64,000 bases of DNA. Origin: Acidobacteriota bacterium (GTDB taxonomy: Bacteria > Acidobacteriota > Thermoanaerobaculia > Gp7-AA8). The notes beneath the pieces were generated by a model that saw only the letters and a program-made list of their open reading frames with translations, did not search any database and was not told the DNA's origin. This document shows positions 44,541 to 53,940 of the stretch, piece by piece (within the stretch, counting starts at the first letter, position 1; each line of letters opens with the position of its first letter). The position numbers and the translations under genes were made by a program. The stretch lies in the NCBI GenBank assembly GCA_021325515.1, contig JAJPHC010000032.1:47341-111340 (forward strand), in the 5' to 3' direction.

Positions 44541-45961
44541 TCGTCATCAAGTTCGGCGGCACTTCCGTCGGCGATGCGAACAAGGTCGCCGCGGCGATCG
44601 ACATCGTGGCCGAGCGCCGCGATCAGAAACCGATCATCGTCGTCTCTGCACTTTCGGGAGTGACCAACGACCTCGTCGCCGCCAGCGAAGCAGCGCGCGA
44701 TCAGAAGCCGGAGCTCGTTCGCGAGATCATCGCGCGCGTCCGCCAGCGTCATGAAGATGTCGCGATGCAGCTCGTGCAGCAGAAGTTCGATTTCTTCGAA
44801 TCGTTTCTCAAGCAACTGACGAAGCAGGTCGACCAGATCCAGACGATTCTCAGCGGCATCGCGCTGCTGGGCGAGATCACGCTGCGCGCGAAAGACAAAG
44901 TCGTTTCGATCGGCGAGAAGCTCTCATCCGTGCTCTTCGCCTACTCGATGATGATGCGCGCGCTGCCCGGCGAGCATGTCGAGTCGGAAGAGGTGATCTG
45001 GACGAATGACAACTTCGGCGGCGCCACTCCGCTCATGAACCGCACGCGCGAGGCGGCGATGAAGACGCTGCTGCCGCTGGTGGAGCGGAACCACATCCCG
45101 GTGATGGGCGGCTTCATCGGCCGGACGATGGACGGGGCGACGACGACGCTCGGGCGCAACGGCTCGGACTACAGCGCGGCAATCGTCGGCGCTGCAGTCG
45201 GCGCGCGCGAAGTGCAGATCTGGACCGATGTCGATGGACTGCTGACCTGCGATCCGCGCTTCGTCTCCGGCGCGCGCGTGATCGATCTGCTGTCGCACGA
45301 AGAAGCGGCGGAGCTGGCGTCGTTCGGCGCCAAGCTGCATCCGCGCACGCTGGAGCCGGCGATCGCCGCCGGCATTCCGGTGCGCGTGCTCAACACCGAC
45401 AAACCTTCGTCGCTCGGCACGCTCATCACGCGCGACGGCAGCGAGGGAAGCAGCGGCCCGCGCTCGATCGCCCGCAAGCGGCACGTCACCGTCGTGCACA
45501 TGACGTCGAACAAGATGCTCGGCGCGCATGGCTTCCTCGCCCGGATCTTCGCCGCATTCGAGGAAGAGGAAGTCTCGGTCGATCTCATCGCCACATCGGA
45601 AGTCTCGGTGTCGGTCACCGTCGACGAGCGGCACAACATCGAGGAACTGCGCCAGCGACTCGCGCAATTCGCGGACGTCGAGATCATCGACGAGCAGGCG
45701 ATCATCGCGATCGTCGGCCGCAACCTGCTGAACGATACGCGCGTCGCGTCGCATGTGTTCGAGGCGCTGCGCGGAATCCCGACGAAGATGATCTCGCTCG
45801 GCCGCTCGGGACTGAACCTCAGCATCGTGGTCGACGACCGCGATTCGGAGCGAGCGATTCAGCAGATTCACGCCGCGCTGTTCGAAGTGGAGGGACAGGC
45901 GCCTCGCCTGTCCACCGAGCCGACAGGCGAGGCGCCTGTCGCTCCACGAGGGAACTCATGA
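44537..45961 (+). CDS. lysC: Aspartate kinase
   Basis: The 474-residue enzyme phosphorylates aspartate, the first step of the aspartate pathway. IVIKFGGTSVGDANKVAAAI opens the kinase domain and the nucleotide-binding WTDVDGLLTCDPR is near 224. Two ACT domains follow (MLGAHGFLARIFAAFEEEEV; AIVGRNLLNDTRVASHVFEA), so feedback control by lysine or threonine is likely. The last 24 residues (EGQAPRLSTEPTGEAPVAPR) come from a family A repeat (45887-45947) that has been read into the gene. The stop overlaps the dapB start (ATGA). Confidence 0.92.
   Translation: MIVIKFGGTSVGDANKVAAAIDIVAERRDQKPIIVVSALSGVTNDLVAASEAARDQKPELVREIIARVRQRHEDVAMQLVQQKFDFFESFLKQLTKQVDQIQTILSGIALLGEITLRAKDKVVSIGEKLSSVLFAYSMMMRALPGEHVESEEVIWTNDNFGGATPLMNRTREAAMKTLLPLVERNHIPVMGGFIGRTMDGATTTLGRNGSDYSAAIVGAAVGAREVQIWTDVDGLLTCDPRFVSGARVIDLLSHEEAAELASFGAKLHPRTLEPAIAAGIPVRVLNTDKPSSLGTLITRDGSEGSSGPRSIARKRHVTVVHMTSNKMLGAHGFLARIFAAFEEEEVSVDLIATSEVSVSVTVDERHNIEELRQRLAQFADVEIIDEQAIIAIVGRNLLNDTRVASHVFEALRGIPTKMISLGRSGLNLSIVVDDRDSERAIQQIHAALFEVEGQAPRLSTEPTGEAPVAPRGNS
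45887..45947. repeat. Palindromic repeat, family A (copy 6), inside the lysC 3' end
   Basis: GTGGAGGGACAGGCGCCTCG and GAGGCGCCTGTCGCTCCAC are the arms. It is the same short-core subtype as the copy at 7394. Unlike the others it lies within a coding frame, and the reading frame of the repeat joins lysC to dapB without a stop. Confidence 0.9.
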
Positions 45962-46626
45962 AGATCGCGCTGCATGGCTACGGCAAGATGGGTCACGCCA
46001 TCGAGAACGTGGCGAAGGCGCGCGGCCATGAAGTGGTCGCCGTGTTCGACGCCGGTCACAACCCGCCGATGAACGGCGCCGAGGTGCTCATCGACTTCTC
46101 GCACGCGAGCGCAGTCGATCAGGCGCTCTCGCTCGCATGCGGCCACGGCTGCGGAATCGTCATCGGGACGACCGGCTGGAACGACCGCCTCGCCGAGGTT
46201 CGCGACCGCGTCATGAAGAGCGGGATCGGCGCGGTGTACGCGTCGAACTTCTCGCCCGGCGCGAATGTGACGTTCGCACTGGCGCGGCGCGCCGGGGAGC
46301 TCTTCGCACGATTCCCGCAATATGCCGCCGGCATGGAAGAGCGGCACCACGCGCAGAAGAAAGACGCGCCGAGCGGAACCGCGCTGCGCATCGCAGCGGA
46401 GGTGCGCGATGGGAGCGGAGGAAAACTCGATCCGCCGATCGCCGCCTCGCGCGTCGGCAGCGAGTTCGGCTTGCACACGCTCTACTTCGATTCTCCCGAT
46501 GATCTGATCGAGATCTCGCATCGCGCGCGCGGCCGCGAGGGATTCGCGCAGGGCGCCGTCCTCGCCGCCGAGCTCATTCGCGAGCGCAAAGGCTTCTTCC
46601 GTTTCGACGAACTGGTCATGCAATGA
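45958..46626 (+). CDS. dapB: 4-hydroxy-tetrahydrodipicolinate reductase
   Basis: The 222-residue enzyme reduces the dipicolinate precursor with NAD(P)H. MKIALHGYGKMGHAIENVAK contains the dinucleotide loop, VLIDFSHASAVDQA and GTTGWNDRL follow, and EERHHAQKKDAPSGTALRIA carries the catalytic His and the substrate-binding lysine. It is shorter than the E. coli enzyme (about 270) but like those of several other phyla. Its ATG overlaps the lysC stop. Confidence 0.92.
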   Translation: MKIALHGYGKMGHAIENVAKARGHEVVAVFDAGHNPPMNGAEVLIDFSHASAVDQALSLACGHGCGIVIGTTGWNDRLAEVRDRVMKSGIGAVYASNFSPGANVTFALARRAGELFARFPQYAAGMEERHHAQKKDAPSGTALRIAAEVRDGSGGKLDPPIAASRVGSEFGLHTLYFDSPDDLIEISHRARGREGFAQGAVLAAELIRERKGFFRFDELVMQ

Positions 46627-46693
46627 AAAGTGGAGCGCGGACGTCCCGTCCGGCGACCATTCGAAATGACAAAACTGGATCGCAGGTGACGCA

Positions 46694-47572
46694 ATGACGT
46701 TCAACGGTGTCGGGACTGCACTCATCACTCCCTTCCAACCCGGCGGTGCATTCGACGAAGCGGCCTTCATCCGCTTCGTCGAGTGGCAGATCGCGGAGGG
46801 GATCAACTTCCTCGTACCGTGCGGAACGACGGGCGAGAATCCTGCGCTCACTCCCGAGGAGCACAAGCGCGTCGTCGAGCTCACGGTGAAAACGGCGAAT
46901 GGCCGTGTGCCCGTCCTCGCCGGCGCCGGCGCGAACAACACGCCGCGCGCTGTGGAGCTTGCGCGGCTCGCCGTCGATCTCGGAGCAGACGGCATCCTGA
47001 CGATCACTCCGTTCTACAACAAGCCGACCCCCGACGGACTGCTGCGCCATTTCTCGGCGCAGGCTGAAGCCGTGGAGGCGATGAAGCCCGGCTTCCCGAT
47101 GATCATGTACAACGTTCCCGGCCGCACCGGATTGAACATGACCGCGGAAACGACGCTCCGGATGGCGCGCGAGATTCCGAACATCGCCGGCGTGAAGGAA
47201 GCGTCGGCGAACATGGAGCAGATCCTCACCATCCTGCGCGATCGGCCGAAAGGCTTCGCCGTCCTGAGCGGCGACGACGCCTGGACGCTGCCGCTCCTCG
47301 GCTGCGGCGCGGACGGACTCGTCTCCGTCGCCAGCAACGAAGTGCCGCGGCTGATGGTCGAGATGGTGAAGACGCGCTCGCGCGAGATTCACGAGCGGCT
47401 GCTGCCGCTCCTCATCGGCAACTTCATCGAGTCGAATCCGGGACCGGTGAAAGCGGCGATGAAGATGATGGGGATCCTCGAGAACGACACGCTGCGGCCG
47501 CCGCTCGCGCCGATGACGGATGCGAACCGCGCGAAGCTCGCGGCGATTCTCCGCGAGTGCGGATTGGCGTAG
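46694..47572 (+). CDS. dapA: 4-hydroxy-tetrahydrodipicolinate synthase
   Basis: The 292-residue aldolase condenses pyruvate with aspartate semialdehyde. VGTALITPFQPGGAFDEAAF, FLVPCGTTGENPALTPEEHK, the tyrosine in MYNVPGRTGLNM and the Schiff-base lysine in IAGVKEASANMEQ (near 167) are all visible. A 67-base gap with no other feature separates it from dapB. A plain ATG start is used at 46694. Confidence 0.94.
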   Translation: MTFNGVGTALITPFQPGGAFDEAAFIRFVEWQIAEGINFLVPCGTTGENPALTPEEHKRVVELTVKTANGRVPVLAGAGANNTPRAVELARLAVDLGADGILTITPFYNKPTPDGLLRHFSAQAEAVEAMKPGFPMIMYNVPGRTGLNMTAETTLRMAREIPNIAGVKEASANMEQILTILRDRPKGFAVLSGDDAWTLPLLGCGADGLVSVASNEVPRLMVEMVKTRSREIHERLLPLLIGNFIESNPGPVKAAMKMMGILENDTLRPPLAPMTDANRAKLAAILRECGLA

Positions 47573-47589
47573 GACGATAAACTGCAGCC

Positions 47590-48411
47590 GTGACCATCGA
47601 AGAACGCGTCAACGCAATCAAGAACACGACGGACCGCATGGAAGCGGTCAAGACGATCGGCCTTTTTCTCACGGAACTGGAGAAGGGAACGGTCCGCGCA
47701 GCCTCGCGCGATGAAGACGGCATCTGGAAGCCGCACGCCTGGGTGAAGGAAGGAATCCTCGCCGCATTCAAGTGGGGCGTGCTCGCCGAGTTCGCCTCCG
47801 GTTCGCTCTCTTTCATCGACAAGGACACGATTCCTGCGCGCCGTTTCAAAGTGCAGGATGGTGTGCGCATCGTTCCGGGCGGCTCCTCGATCCGGCGCGG
47901 CTCGTACATCGCGAAAGGCGTCGTGATGATGCCGCCGGCATTCGTCAACATCGGCGCCTACGTCGACGAAGAGACGATGATCGACTCGCATGCGCTCGTC
48001 GGCTCGTGCGCGCAGATCGGCAAGCGCGTCCACCTCTCCGCGGCCGCGCAGATCGGCGGCGTCCTCGAACCGATCGGCAACATCCCTGTCGTCATCGAAG
48101 ACGATGTCGTCGTCGGCGGCAACTGCGGCATCTACGAAGGCACGATCGTGCGCGGCCGCGCGGTCATCGGCGCAGGCGTCGTTCTCACGGGATCGACGCC
48201 GGTGTACGACATCGTGCGCGGGCAGATCTATCGCCGCACGGCGGAGCGGCCGCTCGAGATTCCGTTCGGCGCAGTCGTGATTCCCGGCTCGCGTCCGATG
48301 AAAGGCGCGTTCGCGGAAAAGCACGAGCTGTCGGTGGTGACGCCGATGATCGTGAAGTACCGCGACGAGAAGACGGATTCGTCGACCGCACTGGAAGAAG
48401 CGCTGCGATGA
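47590..48411 (+). CDS. dapD: Tetrahydrodipicolinate N-succinyltransferase
   Basis: The 273-residue enzyme succinylates tetrahydrodipicolinate. A helical N-terminal domain is followed by a left-handed beta-helix of hexapeptide repeats ([40 protein letters not shown], then [20 protein letters not shown]). The presence of dapD means the succinylase version of the pathway. The start is GTG at 47590; a -10-like TAAACT ends six bases before it. The end overlaps the aminotransferase start by four bases. Confidence 0.94.
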   Translation: MTIEERVNAIKNTTDRMEAVKTIGLFLTELEKGTVRAASRDEDGIWKPHAWVKEGILAAFKWGVLAEFASGSLSFIDKDTIPARRFKVQDGVRIVPGGSSIRRGSYIAKGVVMMPPAFVNIGAYVDEETMIDSHALVGSCAQIGKRVHLSAAAQIGGVLEPIGNIPVVIEDDVVVGGNCGIYEGTIVRGRAVIGAGVVLTGSTPVYDIVRGQIYRRTAERPLEIPFGAVVIPGSRPMKGAFAEKHELSVVTPMIVKYRDEKTDSSTALEEALR

Positions 48412-49529
48412 GCGGTCGCGAGGATGCGGGCCCGAAGCCGGCCGGCCGCTTCGCTCGCGTCGAGCTGTCGCTGATTCGTCAGATCAACGCCCTCGCGACT
48501 CCGCTCTCCACCAACCTCGGCATCGGCGAGCCGAACAGCGAGCCGGATGAAACGCTGCACGAGCTCGCGCGCCGCGCGGCAACGACGTCGTGGCACTACT
48601 CCGCCAACGCCGGCAACCCATCGCTGCGAAAGAAACTCGCCGGCGATCCCAATGAAGTCTGCGTCACCGCCGGCACGCAGGAAGCGCTCTACGCGATTTT
48701 TCAGGCGTACGTCGATCCCGGCGACGAAGTCCTCGTTCCCGATCCCGGCTTCGTCGCCTACGCGACGCTCGCGAAACTCTGCGGCGCGGAGCCGGTGCCC
48801 TATCCGCTGCAGCCGCCGTCGTGGGACCTCGAGGCGGATGAGGTGCTCCGCCGCATCACGCCGAAGACGAAGCTGATCATCGTCAACTCGCCGTCGAATC
48901 CGCTGGGCGCGGTCGCGAAGCGCGAGGCACTCGAAGCGATCGCGAATGCCGGCCCGCTGGTGGTCAGCGACGAAGTCTACCGGCAGCTCTGGTACGAGTC
49001 GGAGCCGGCGTCGATGCGCGGGATGTCGCGCAACGTGATCGCCATCGACGGCATGTCGAAGTCGCACGCGATGACCGGACTGCGCATCGGATGGGCGATC
49101 GCACATCCCGATGTCCTCAAGCCGGTGATCACGGCCCATCAGTACATCGCGACCTGCGCATCGGTTTTCTCCCAGGCGCTCGCCGAAATGATTCTCGATG
49201 CGAAGGAGTGGAACGCGTCGTGGCTCGAGCGCGTGCGCGCTCAGTTTCGCGAGCAGCGCGAAGTGGCGCTTCATGCGATCGAGCACGAGCTCGACGTGAG
49301 GCTCGAGCCTCCGCCCGCGGCGTTCTACGCGTTCGTGCCGGTCCCTTCGTGCGACACGCTGACGTTCGCGAAGACGCTCGCGACGGATGCCGCCGTGCTC
49401 GTGATTCCGGGAGCCGCGTTCGGCATCCAGGGTGAAGGCTTCGTGCGGATTTCGTATGCTGCGCCGAAAGAAGCGATCGGCGCAGGGATCGAACGAATCG
49501 GGCGCTGGCTGCGTGCGGCAGGACGGTGA
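48408..49529 (+). CDS. PLP-dependent aminotransferase, probable N-succinyl-diaminopimelate aminotransferase
   Basis: The 373-residue fold type I aminotransferase has [20 protein letters not shown], the pyridoxal phosphate lysine in [19 protein letters not shown] near 222, [10 protein letters not shown] and [12 protein letters not shown]. Being coupled to dapD, it is the best candidate for the succinyl-aminoketopimelate step (DapC), but the sequence alone would also allow another aspartate-type aminotransferase. dapE and dapF are not in the window. Its stop lies 39 bases before the next gene. Confidence 0.8.
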   Translation: MSGREDAGPKPAGRFARVELSLIRQINALATPLSTNLGIGEPNSEPDETLHELARRAATTSWHYSANAGNPSLRKKLAGDPNEVCVTAGTQEALYAIFQAYVDPGDEVLVPDPGFVAYATLAKLCGAEPVPYPLQPPSWDLEADEVLRRITPKTKLIIVNSPSNPLGAVAKREALEAIANAGPLVVSDEVYRQLWYESEPASMRGMSRNVIAIDGMSKSHAMTGLRIGWAIAHPDVLKPVITAHQYIATCASVFSQALAEMILDAKEWNASWLERVRAQFREQREVALHAIEHELDVRLEPPPAAFYAFVPVPSCDTLTFAKTLATDAAVLVIPGAAFGIQGEGFVRISYAAPKEAIGAGIERIGRWLRAAGR

Positions 49530-49567
49530 AACCTCCTCACGCAAGGAATTTGCAGGTTGATCGGACG

Positions 49568-50437
49568 ATGGTGAAGATCGAAGAACGGGACTCCGTCGCC
49601 GCATCGGAGATCTCGCTCTACAGGAACGTTCTGAAAATCCGCGAGGAGCATGGCCTCGAGCATCTCGGGATCGCCTTCTACGATGCCGAGACGACGATCC
49701 AGTGGTCGTACAACGGAGACCACTACTTCCATGCCGCTTCGACGATGAAGCTTGCGGTGCTCCTCGGCGTCTTCCGCCAGGTCGAGCGCGGAGAGCTGTC
49801 GCTCGATGCGCCGGTGCACGTGCGCAACCGTTTCACGAGCATCGTGAATCAGGAACCGTTCATGCTCGACCTCGGCCGCGACGCCGATCCGAATGTCTAC
49901 GGCCACCTCGGCAAGACACTCAGCGTGCGCGAGCTGGCGTACTGGATGATCACGCTGTCGAGCAATCTCGCGACGAATCTTCTCGTCGATGTCATCGGCA
50001 TCCCGACGATTCAACGCGCACTGGACGAGCTCGACATCGACGGCGTGCGCATCCTCCGCGGCGTCGAGGATCAGGCGGCGTTCGACGCGGGCCTCAACAA
50101 CGAGGTGACGGCGAACGGGCTGCTCAAGCTTCTGCGCGTGATCGCCGAGTGCAACGCCTATTCAAAAGAGGCGAGTGCGGAGATGCTGAAGATCATGCTC
50201 GACCAGCAGTACCGCAGCGGCATTCCCGCAGGCCTGCCGAAAGCGGCGCGCGTCGCGCACAAGACGGGCAACATCTCCACGATTCACCACGATGCAGGTA
50301 TCGTGTATCTCGAAGGCCGCAAACCGTACGTGCTCGTGATCCTCACGCAGTTCGTCGCCGAGAAAGGGCGTGGAACTGCGGTCGCGGAAGTCTCGCGGGA
50401 CATCTACCACGCGCTGGCCGGAAGTACGAATGAGTGA
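49568..50437 (+). CDS. Class A beta-lactamase-like serine hydrolase
   Basis: The 289-residue protein has the serine beta-lactamase/penicillin-binding fold. The nucleophile tetrad SxxK is STMK near 58-61, the second-loop triad is SSN near 131-133 (SDN in true class A enzymes) and KTG is near 232. There is no signal peptide, so it should remain in the cytoplasm, which is odd for a peptidoglycan- or antibiotic-acting enzyme. A GTG at 49526, overlapping the aminotransferase stop, is an alternative start. It overlaps the following M15-type gene by eight bases. Substrate unknown; antibiotic resistance is not implied. Confidence 0.8.
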   Translation: MVKIEERDSVAASEISLYRNVLKIREEHGLEHLGIAFYDAETTIQWSYNGDHYFHAASTMKLAVLLGVFRQVERGELSLDAPVHVRNRFTSIVNQEPFMLDLGRDADPNVYGHLGKTLSVRELAYWMITLSSNLATNLLVDVIGIPTIQRALDELDIDGVRILRGVEDQAAFDAGLNNEVTANGLLKLLRVIAECNAYSKEASAEMLKIMLDQQYRSGIPAGLPKAARVAHKTGNISTIHHDAGIVYLEGRKPYVLVILTQFVAEKGRGTAVAEVSRDIYHALAGSTNE

Positions 50438-51092
50438 AGGGCAAGAGCCTGCGCTGAAGGTCGTCGACGCATTCGATCTCGACGACGAGCTGCGATCGAT
50501 TCTCCGTCCCGGCGAGATGGTTCGCGACGGTGCGAACCGCCGCCACCGTCTGCCGCGCTACTTCTATGAAGTGCCCGATCACAGGGTCGCGACGCAGGTG
50601 CGGCTGACACCGCATTTCGGACTCAATGAGTTCATCCTCTCCGACCTCAAGGAAGCGCCGCGCCTGCAGAACTTTCCGAAATACATCCCGTGCGCGGTGC
50701 GCCTCCTCGCGTTCTATCTGGAACAGTTCCGCATCGCTGCCGGAGGCTCGGTACACATCGCGGTGAATGGCGGCTATCGCTCCCCGGCCCACAAGATGTC
50801 TCCGAACGCGACCCCGCATCTCTGGGGGACGGCGGCCGACATCTACAAGATCGGCGGCTCCATTCTGAAGACTCGTGAGCTCATCGAGAAGTTCAACGCG
50901 ATCGCCGAGGGGTTGAGCGACGACATCTTCGTCTCACCGTACGACACCGCAGCCGATCACGTTCACGTCGACCTCGGGTACATCACTCTTGTGCCGCGCG
51001 AGATCAGCGAGGACCGGATGGAGCAGCCGCAGGAGAGCAGGCCGCGCTTCGCGTTCGAGGAACGAAGAAGAACCGACCGCCGAAACGGTTGA
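50430..51092 (+). CDS. M15-like peptidase
   Basis: The 220-residue protein has the metal-site spacing of M15-type D-Ala-D-Ala peptidases or hedgehog-like hydrolases: GGYRSPAHKMSPNATPH, then HLWGTAADIYKIG (H-x-x-x-x-A-x-D) near 130-142, and DHVHVDLGY near 178. An N-terminal segment of 80 residues has FGLNEFILSDLKEAPRLQN, seen in peptidoglycan-cleaving relatives. There is no signal peptide. The gene is coupled to the serine hydrolase and lies 51 bases from an amidoligase-like gene. The C-terminal tail is Arg-rich (EERRRTDRRNG). Confidence 0.75.
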   Translation: MSEGQEPALKVVDAFDLDDELRSILRPGEMVRDGANRRHRLPRYFYEVPDHRVATQVRLTPHFGLNEFILSDLKEAPRLQNFPKYIPCAVRLLAFYLEQFRIAAGGSVHIAVNGGYRSPAHKMSPNATPHLWGTAADIYKIGGSILKTRELIEKFNAIAEGLSDDIFVSPYDTAADHVHVDLGYITLVPREISEDRMEQPQESRPRFAFEERRRTDRRNG

Positions 51093-51143
51093 AATCGCAG
51101 GCCCGCGCTTTGCTATGGGCAACAGTGCCGTCTGTTCCCCAGC

Positions 51144-52586
51144 ATGCCTGACCATCCTAAAGCCCAGCCCGGCTCGCGAACGAAGGCTCCACTGACGCAG
51201 CTCGAGATGCCGGTGATCGGCATGGAGTCGGAGTTCAACGTATGGCTCGATGAAGTCGAGATCAATCCGGAGCCGTTCTGGAAACATCCGCGCTCGTTCA
51301 TCGACGCGCCGCTGATCCCGCGAGAAAAAACTTCCGTCCAGGTACCGACGGGCGGCGCGGTGTACTTCGACCGCGGCGTCATCGAAGTCGTGACGCCGGT
51401 GATCGAGCTCGCACAGCACAGCACCGCGCGCATGGTCCGCAATCTCTGGGAGCAGATCGGATTCGTTCGCGAGCAGCTCACGCGGTGGGGACAGCAGCAC
51501 GGCCACACCGTCCGCCTCAAGGCCTACAGCAGCCATTACAACATCTCGTACGAAGTGCCGAAGTCGAAACAGACGAAGCACCGCAATGAGAAGAAGCTCG
51601 CGCTGCTGCTCGCACACATTCTTCCGGTACCGGTGATGGTCGCCGGCGCGAACCGGCGCTCGACCGGCGTCGGCGTGCGCCCGCGCGGAGGAAGAATCGA
51701 GGTGACGGTCGACTTCACCCCCGATCCGGGGCTCATGGTGGCGACTGCGACGCTGGTCGTCGGCATCGTTCGCGCCGTGATGGCGTGGCCGTCGTACGAG
51801 CTCTCGATGATCAGCAGGATGGGCGTGCCGGTCGTCGCAGGCGTCGTGCCGGGAAAACATACGACGCGAAAGGGATGGCTCACCAAGGACTTTCATTTCC
51901 CGAAGAGTCCCTTCACGTGCGATATCGACGAGCCGTCGTGGACCACGCAGTTCGGTGAGAAGAGATCTCTGCGCGACATGGCTCTCGAAACCGCATGGCT
52001 CTTCCGCAAATCAATCCGCGAGTATTCCGACCCATTCAGTTTCCGCCTGCTGTTTGCGGTGCTCGAAGGGCGCGCGCCGTCGCTGCTCGATCTCGCAGAT
52101 CGTCCGCGGGCGTACGAGGATGTCGGCAACCTCGCGCGATGGGGAATGGTCATCGACGAACTGCGGAACTTCGACCGGCGCGAGCCGGCGAGGACGATCG
52201 AAATCGAAGCGGCGCAGCCGCAGCCTCCCGCCGTGAAAGAAGTCGCTGTGAAAGGCGGCGCAGTCGAGCGCGTTCGCCAGCCGCGTCCGCCGGCGGTGCG
52301 CCATCTCGAACGGCGCAATGTGTCATTGCTCGATCGCAGAAAGGGCCGCGATCGCCGGATGAAGAGCCGGCCGCTTCCGTTTCCTGATCGCCGGCTTTCG
52401 CGTTCCGCGTACGAGCAGGTGTTCCTCAAGCTCGTCTCAGGCGGAAAACTGCGGCAGGGAACTGAGCTCTACACGCCGATCGGAATGAAGGGTTGGTATC
52501 ACGCCGTGTTTCGCAGAATGTCCGACGGCCGCGAAACGACGATGACGATCGACGAGCTCCTCAAGAAACTGTCGGACTGGGTGTAG
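51144..52586 (+). CDS. Glutamate-cysteine-ligase/amidoligase-like protein with Arg-rich insert
   Basis: The 480-residue protein has features of a glutamine-synthetase-fold carboxylate-amine ligase: GMESEFNVWLD (26-36) matches the opening of that family; FDRGVIEVVTPVIE, HYNISYEV and RIEVTVDFTPDPG supply further acidic residues at the expected intervals. Members form peptide-type bonds with ATP. From about 345 to 425 it has a low-complexity Pro/Arg-rich stretch (RRNVSLLDRRKGRDRRMKS) before a folded C-terminal end of about 55 residues. The stop codon TAG lies in a short repeat. I am sure of the fold only at a moderate level; substrates are unknown. Confidence 0.55.
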   Translation: MPDHPKAQPGSRTKAPLTQLEMPVIGMESEFNVWLDEVEINPEPFWKHPRSFIDAPLIPREKTSVQVPTGGAVYFDRGVIEVVTPVIELAQHSTARMVRNLWEQIGFVREQLTRWGQQHGHTVRLKAYSSHYNISYEVPKSKQTKHRNEKKLALLLAHILPVPVMVAGANRRSTGVGVRPRGGRIEVTVDFTPDPGLMVATATLVVGIVRAVMAWPSYELSMISRMGVPVVAGVVPGKHTTRKGWLTKDFHFPKSPFTCDIDEPSWTTQFGEKRSLRDMALETAWLFRKSIREYSDPFSFRLLFAVLEGRAPSLLDLADRPRAYEDVGNLARWGMVIDELRNFDRREPARTIEIEAAQPQPPAVKEVAVKGGAVERVRQPRPPAVRHLERRNVSLLDRRKGRDRRMKSRPLPFPDRRLSRSAYEQVFLKLVSGGKLRQGTELYTPIGMKGWYHAVFRRMSDGRETTMTIDELLKKLSDWV

Positions 52587-52607
52587 GACAAGCTCTCCGC
52601 TTGTCCC
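52581..52607. repeat. TGTAGGACAAGCTCTCCGC half-repeat (family B)
   Basis: GTGTAGGACAAGCTCTCCGC then TTGTCC is one arm of the repeat family at 54494 and 55965. Its TAG is the stop codon of the amidoligase-like gene. Confidence 0.7.
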
Positions 52608-52612
52608 CACGC

Positions 52613-52849
52613 TTACTCCTTCTGCCTTCGCTCCCAATCCTCGCGGAACGCACCGGTCGGCGTGCGGTTCTGCAATCGCGGACGCTCGAGGATCGCGGCA
52701 AGCAGGTCCGCAACGCCCCAGGTGAGGAAGATCGCCGCCGACAAGGTGAAGAATGCGCCGAGCGTCTGGAGGTGCAGGAGATAGAACAGCCCGAGCGGAA
52801 GGGCGATCCCCATCACAATCAGTCCGATGATCAGCCTCTTGCCCGACAC
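52613..52849 (-). CDS. Small two-helix membrane protein
   Basis: The 78-residue protein has two hydrophobic helices, about 5-25 and 30-53, then a charged cytoplasmic tail (RPRLQNRTPTGAFREDWERR). I recognise no family. It is encoded 20 bases downstream of the lytic transglycosylase gene on the same strand and is convergent with the amidoligase-like gene. It may be an accessory to the transglycosylase, which is only a positional inference. Confidence 0.7.
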   Translation of the reverse strand: MSGKRLIIGLIVMGIALPLGLFYLLHLQTLGAFFTLSAAIFLTWGVADLLAAILERPRLQNRTPTGAFREDWERRQKE

Positions 52850-52868
52850 CGTTCGCTATTGAATCACA

Positions 52869-53777
52869 CTACTGCCCGAGGTCAGCGATCTGCGGCGCGA
52901 AGTCGGTGCTGTGATTGTCGATCCTTCCACCGAGGTCGCTCTGAAAACTCTGGACGCGCGAGACGTAGTTGCGCGTCTCGCGAAACGGCGGCACACCGTT
53001 GAAGCGGCGCACGTTGCCCTCACCCGCGTTGTAGGCCGCGATCACCTTGCGCTGATCACCGTCGAAACGATCGCTGAGGTACTTCAGGTACTTCGCTCCG
53101 GCCATGATGTTCTGCGCGGGATCCGTCAGATTGTTCGCACCCATCCAGCGTCCCGTGCGCGGGACGAGTTGCATCAGACCGACGGCGCCGCGCTGCGAGT
53201 GCGCGGTGGGGCGAAACTTCGACTCGGCGTTGACCACTGCGGCGACAAGCTCCGGCGGGAGGTCATTCTTCTTCGCCTCGCTGTAGATGATCGATCCGAA
53301 CGGAACCTCGGTACGGAAGAAGTGTTCTTTCACGACTTCCGCGGCGTTCGCGATCTTCTTTGGCGCTTCGGCAACCGTCTGCAGCGGAGACTTCGCTACG
53401 CTGGCCACTCCGCCTGCTGCTTCCTGAACGCCAGTTGCAACCTGCGTCGCGATACTTTGTGCCGCCTTCAGGTCGCTCGCAATTCCCTGAGTCGCGGTTT
53501 GCGACGCATCCGGTGTGGGGGTCTCACCGGGAGCACTGCCTCGGGTGGCAGCGCCGCCGGCTGCCTGACGTCCCGATGCCGGGCCATCGTGAATCATCTT
53601 CAGCGGAAGACCAAGACCGCCAAACGCGAGGGAAGCGCCGAGCGCCCAGCTCGCGTACTTCCTGCGGAAACCGAAACGCTTCGGACGCACCGCCTGAACC
53701 TCCTGGCGGAGCTCGGAACGATCGAATCCGTTGAGAAACCTCTCCCGGAACGGACGGCTGGTCTTCACGTCGGGCAT
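52869..53777 (-). CDS. Lytic transglycosylase (SLT domain)
   Basis: The 302-residue protein cleaves peptidoglycan glycan strands. A cytoplasmic basic start leads to a single membrane anchor near 42-60, a Ser/Thr/Ala-rich linker (about 65-145) and a C-terminal SLT domain. Catalytic Glu lies in VAAVVNAESKFRPTAHS, with the GAVGLMQLVP motif and AAYNAGEGNVRRF after it. A strong ribosome binding site (AGGGAGG) precedes the ATG. It is divergent from the rlpA gene, so the two envelope genes share an upstream region of about 160 bases. Confidence 0.9.
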   Translation of the reverse strand: MPDVKTSRPFRERFLNGFDRSELRQEVQAVRPKRFGFRRKYASWALGASLAFGGLGLPLKMIHDGPASGRQAAGGAATRGSAPGETPTPDASQTATQGIASDLKAAQSIATQVATGVQEAAGGVASVAKSPLQTVAEAPKKIANAAEVVKEHFFRTEVPFGSIIYSEAKKNDLPPELVAAVVNAESKFRPTAHSQRGAVGLMQLVPRTGRWMGANNLTDPAQNIMAGAKYLKYLSDRFDGDQRKVIAAYNAGEGNVRRFNGVPPFRETRNYVSRVQSFQSDLGGRIDNHSTDFAPQIADLGQ

Positions 53778-53898
53778 CGGAAAATTCCCTCCCTTTCCGG
53801 AGCTGTCGAACAGTTATTTTGCAAAATAGCAGCCACAACTAAACTGCTGAGCTACGTTGCTTTAGTCGCGATCCGAGGGAATTCGGCGCCACGCCGTT

Positions 53899-53926
53899 TT
53901 GGCGTGCGGTTTGATTCGTCTAGAAT
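53899..53926 (+). promoter_or_regulatory. Promoter of rlpA
   Basis: TTGGCG (53899-53904), a 16-base spacer and TAGAAT (53921-53926) form a near-consensus promoter whose transcript would start about 8 bases before the ATG at 53941. Confidence 0.55.
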
Positions 53927-53940
53927 CCGGCGGCAGTTCG

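Noticed and set aside
49568..50437. Antibiotic resistance beta-lactamase
   Set aside because: Motifs fit the fold but the SDN loop is SSN, there is no signal peptide, and the neighbours are peptide enzymes; resistance cannot be claimed.
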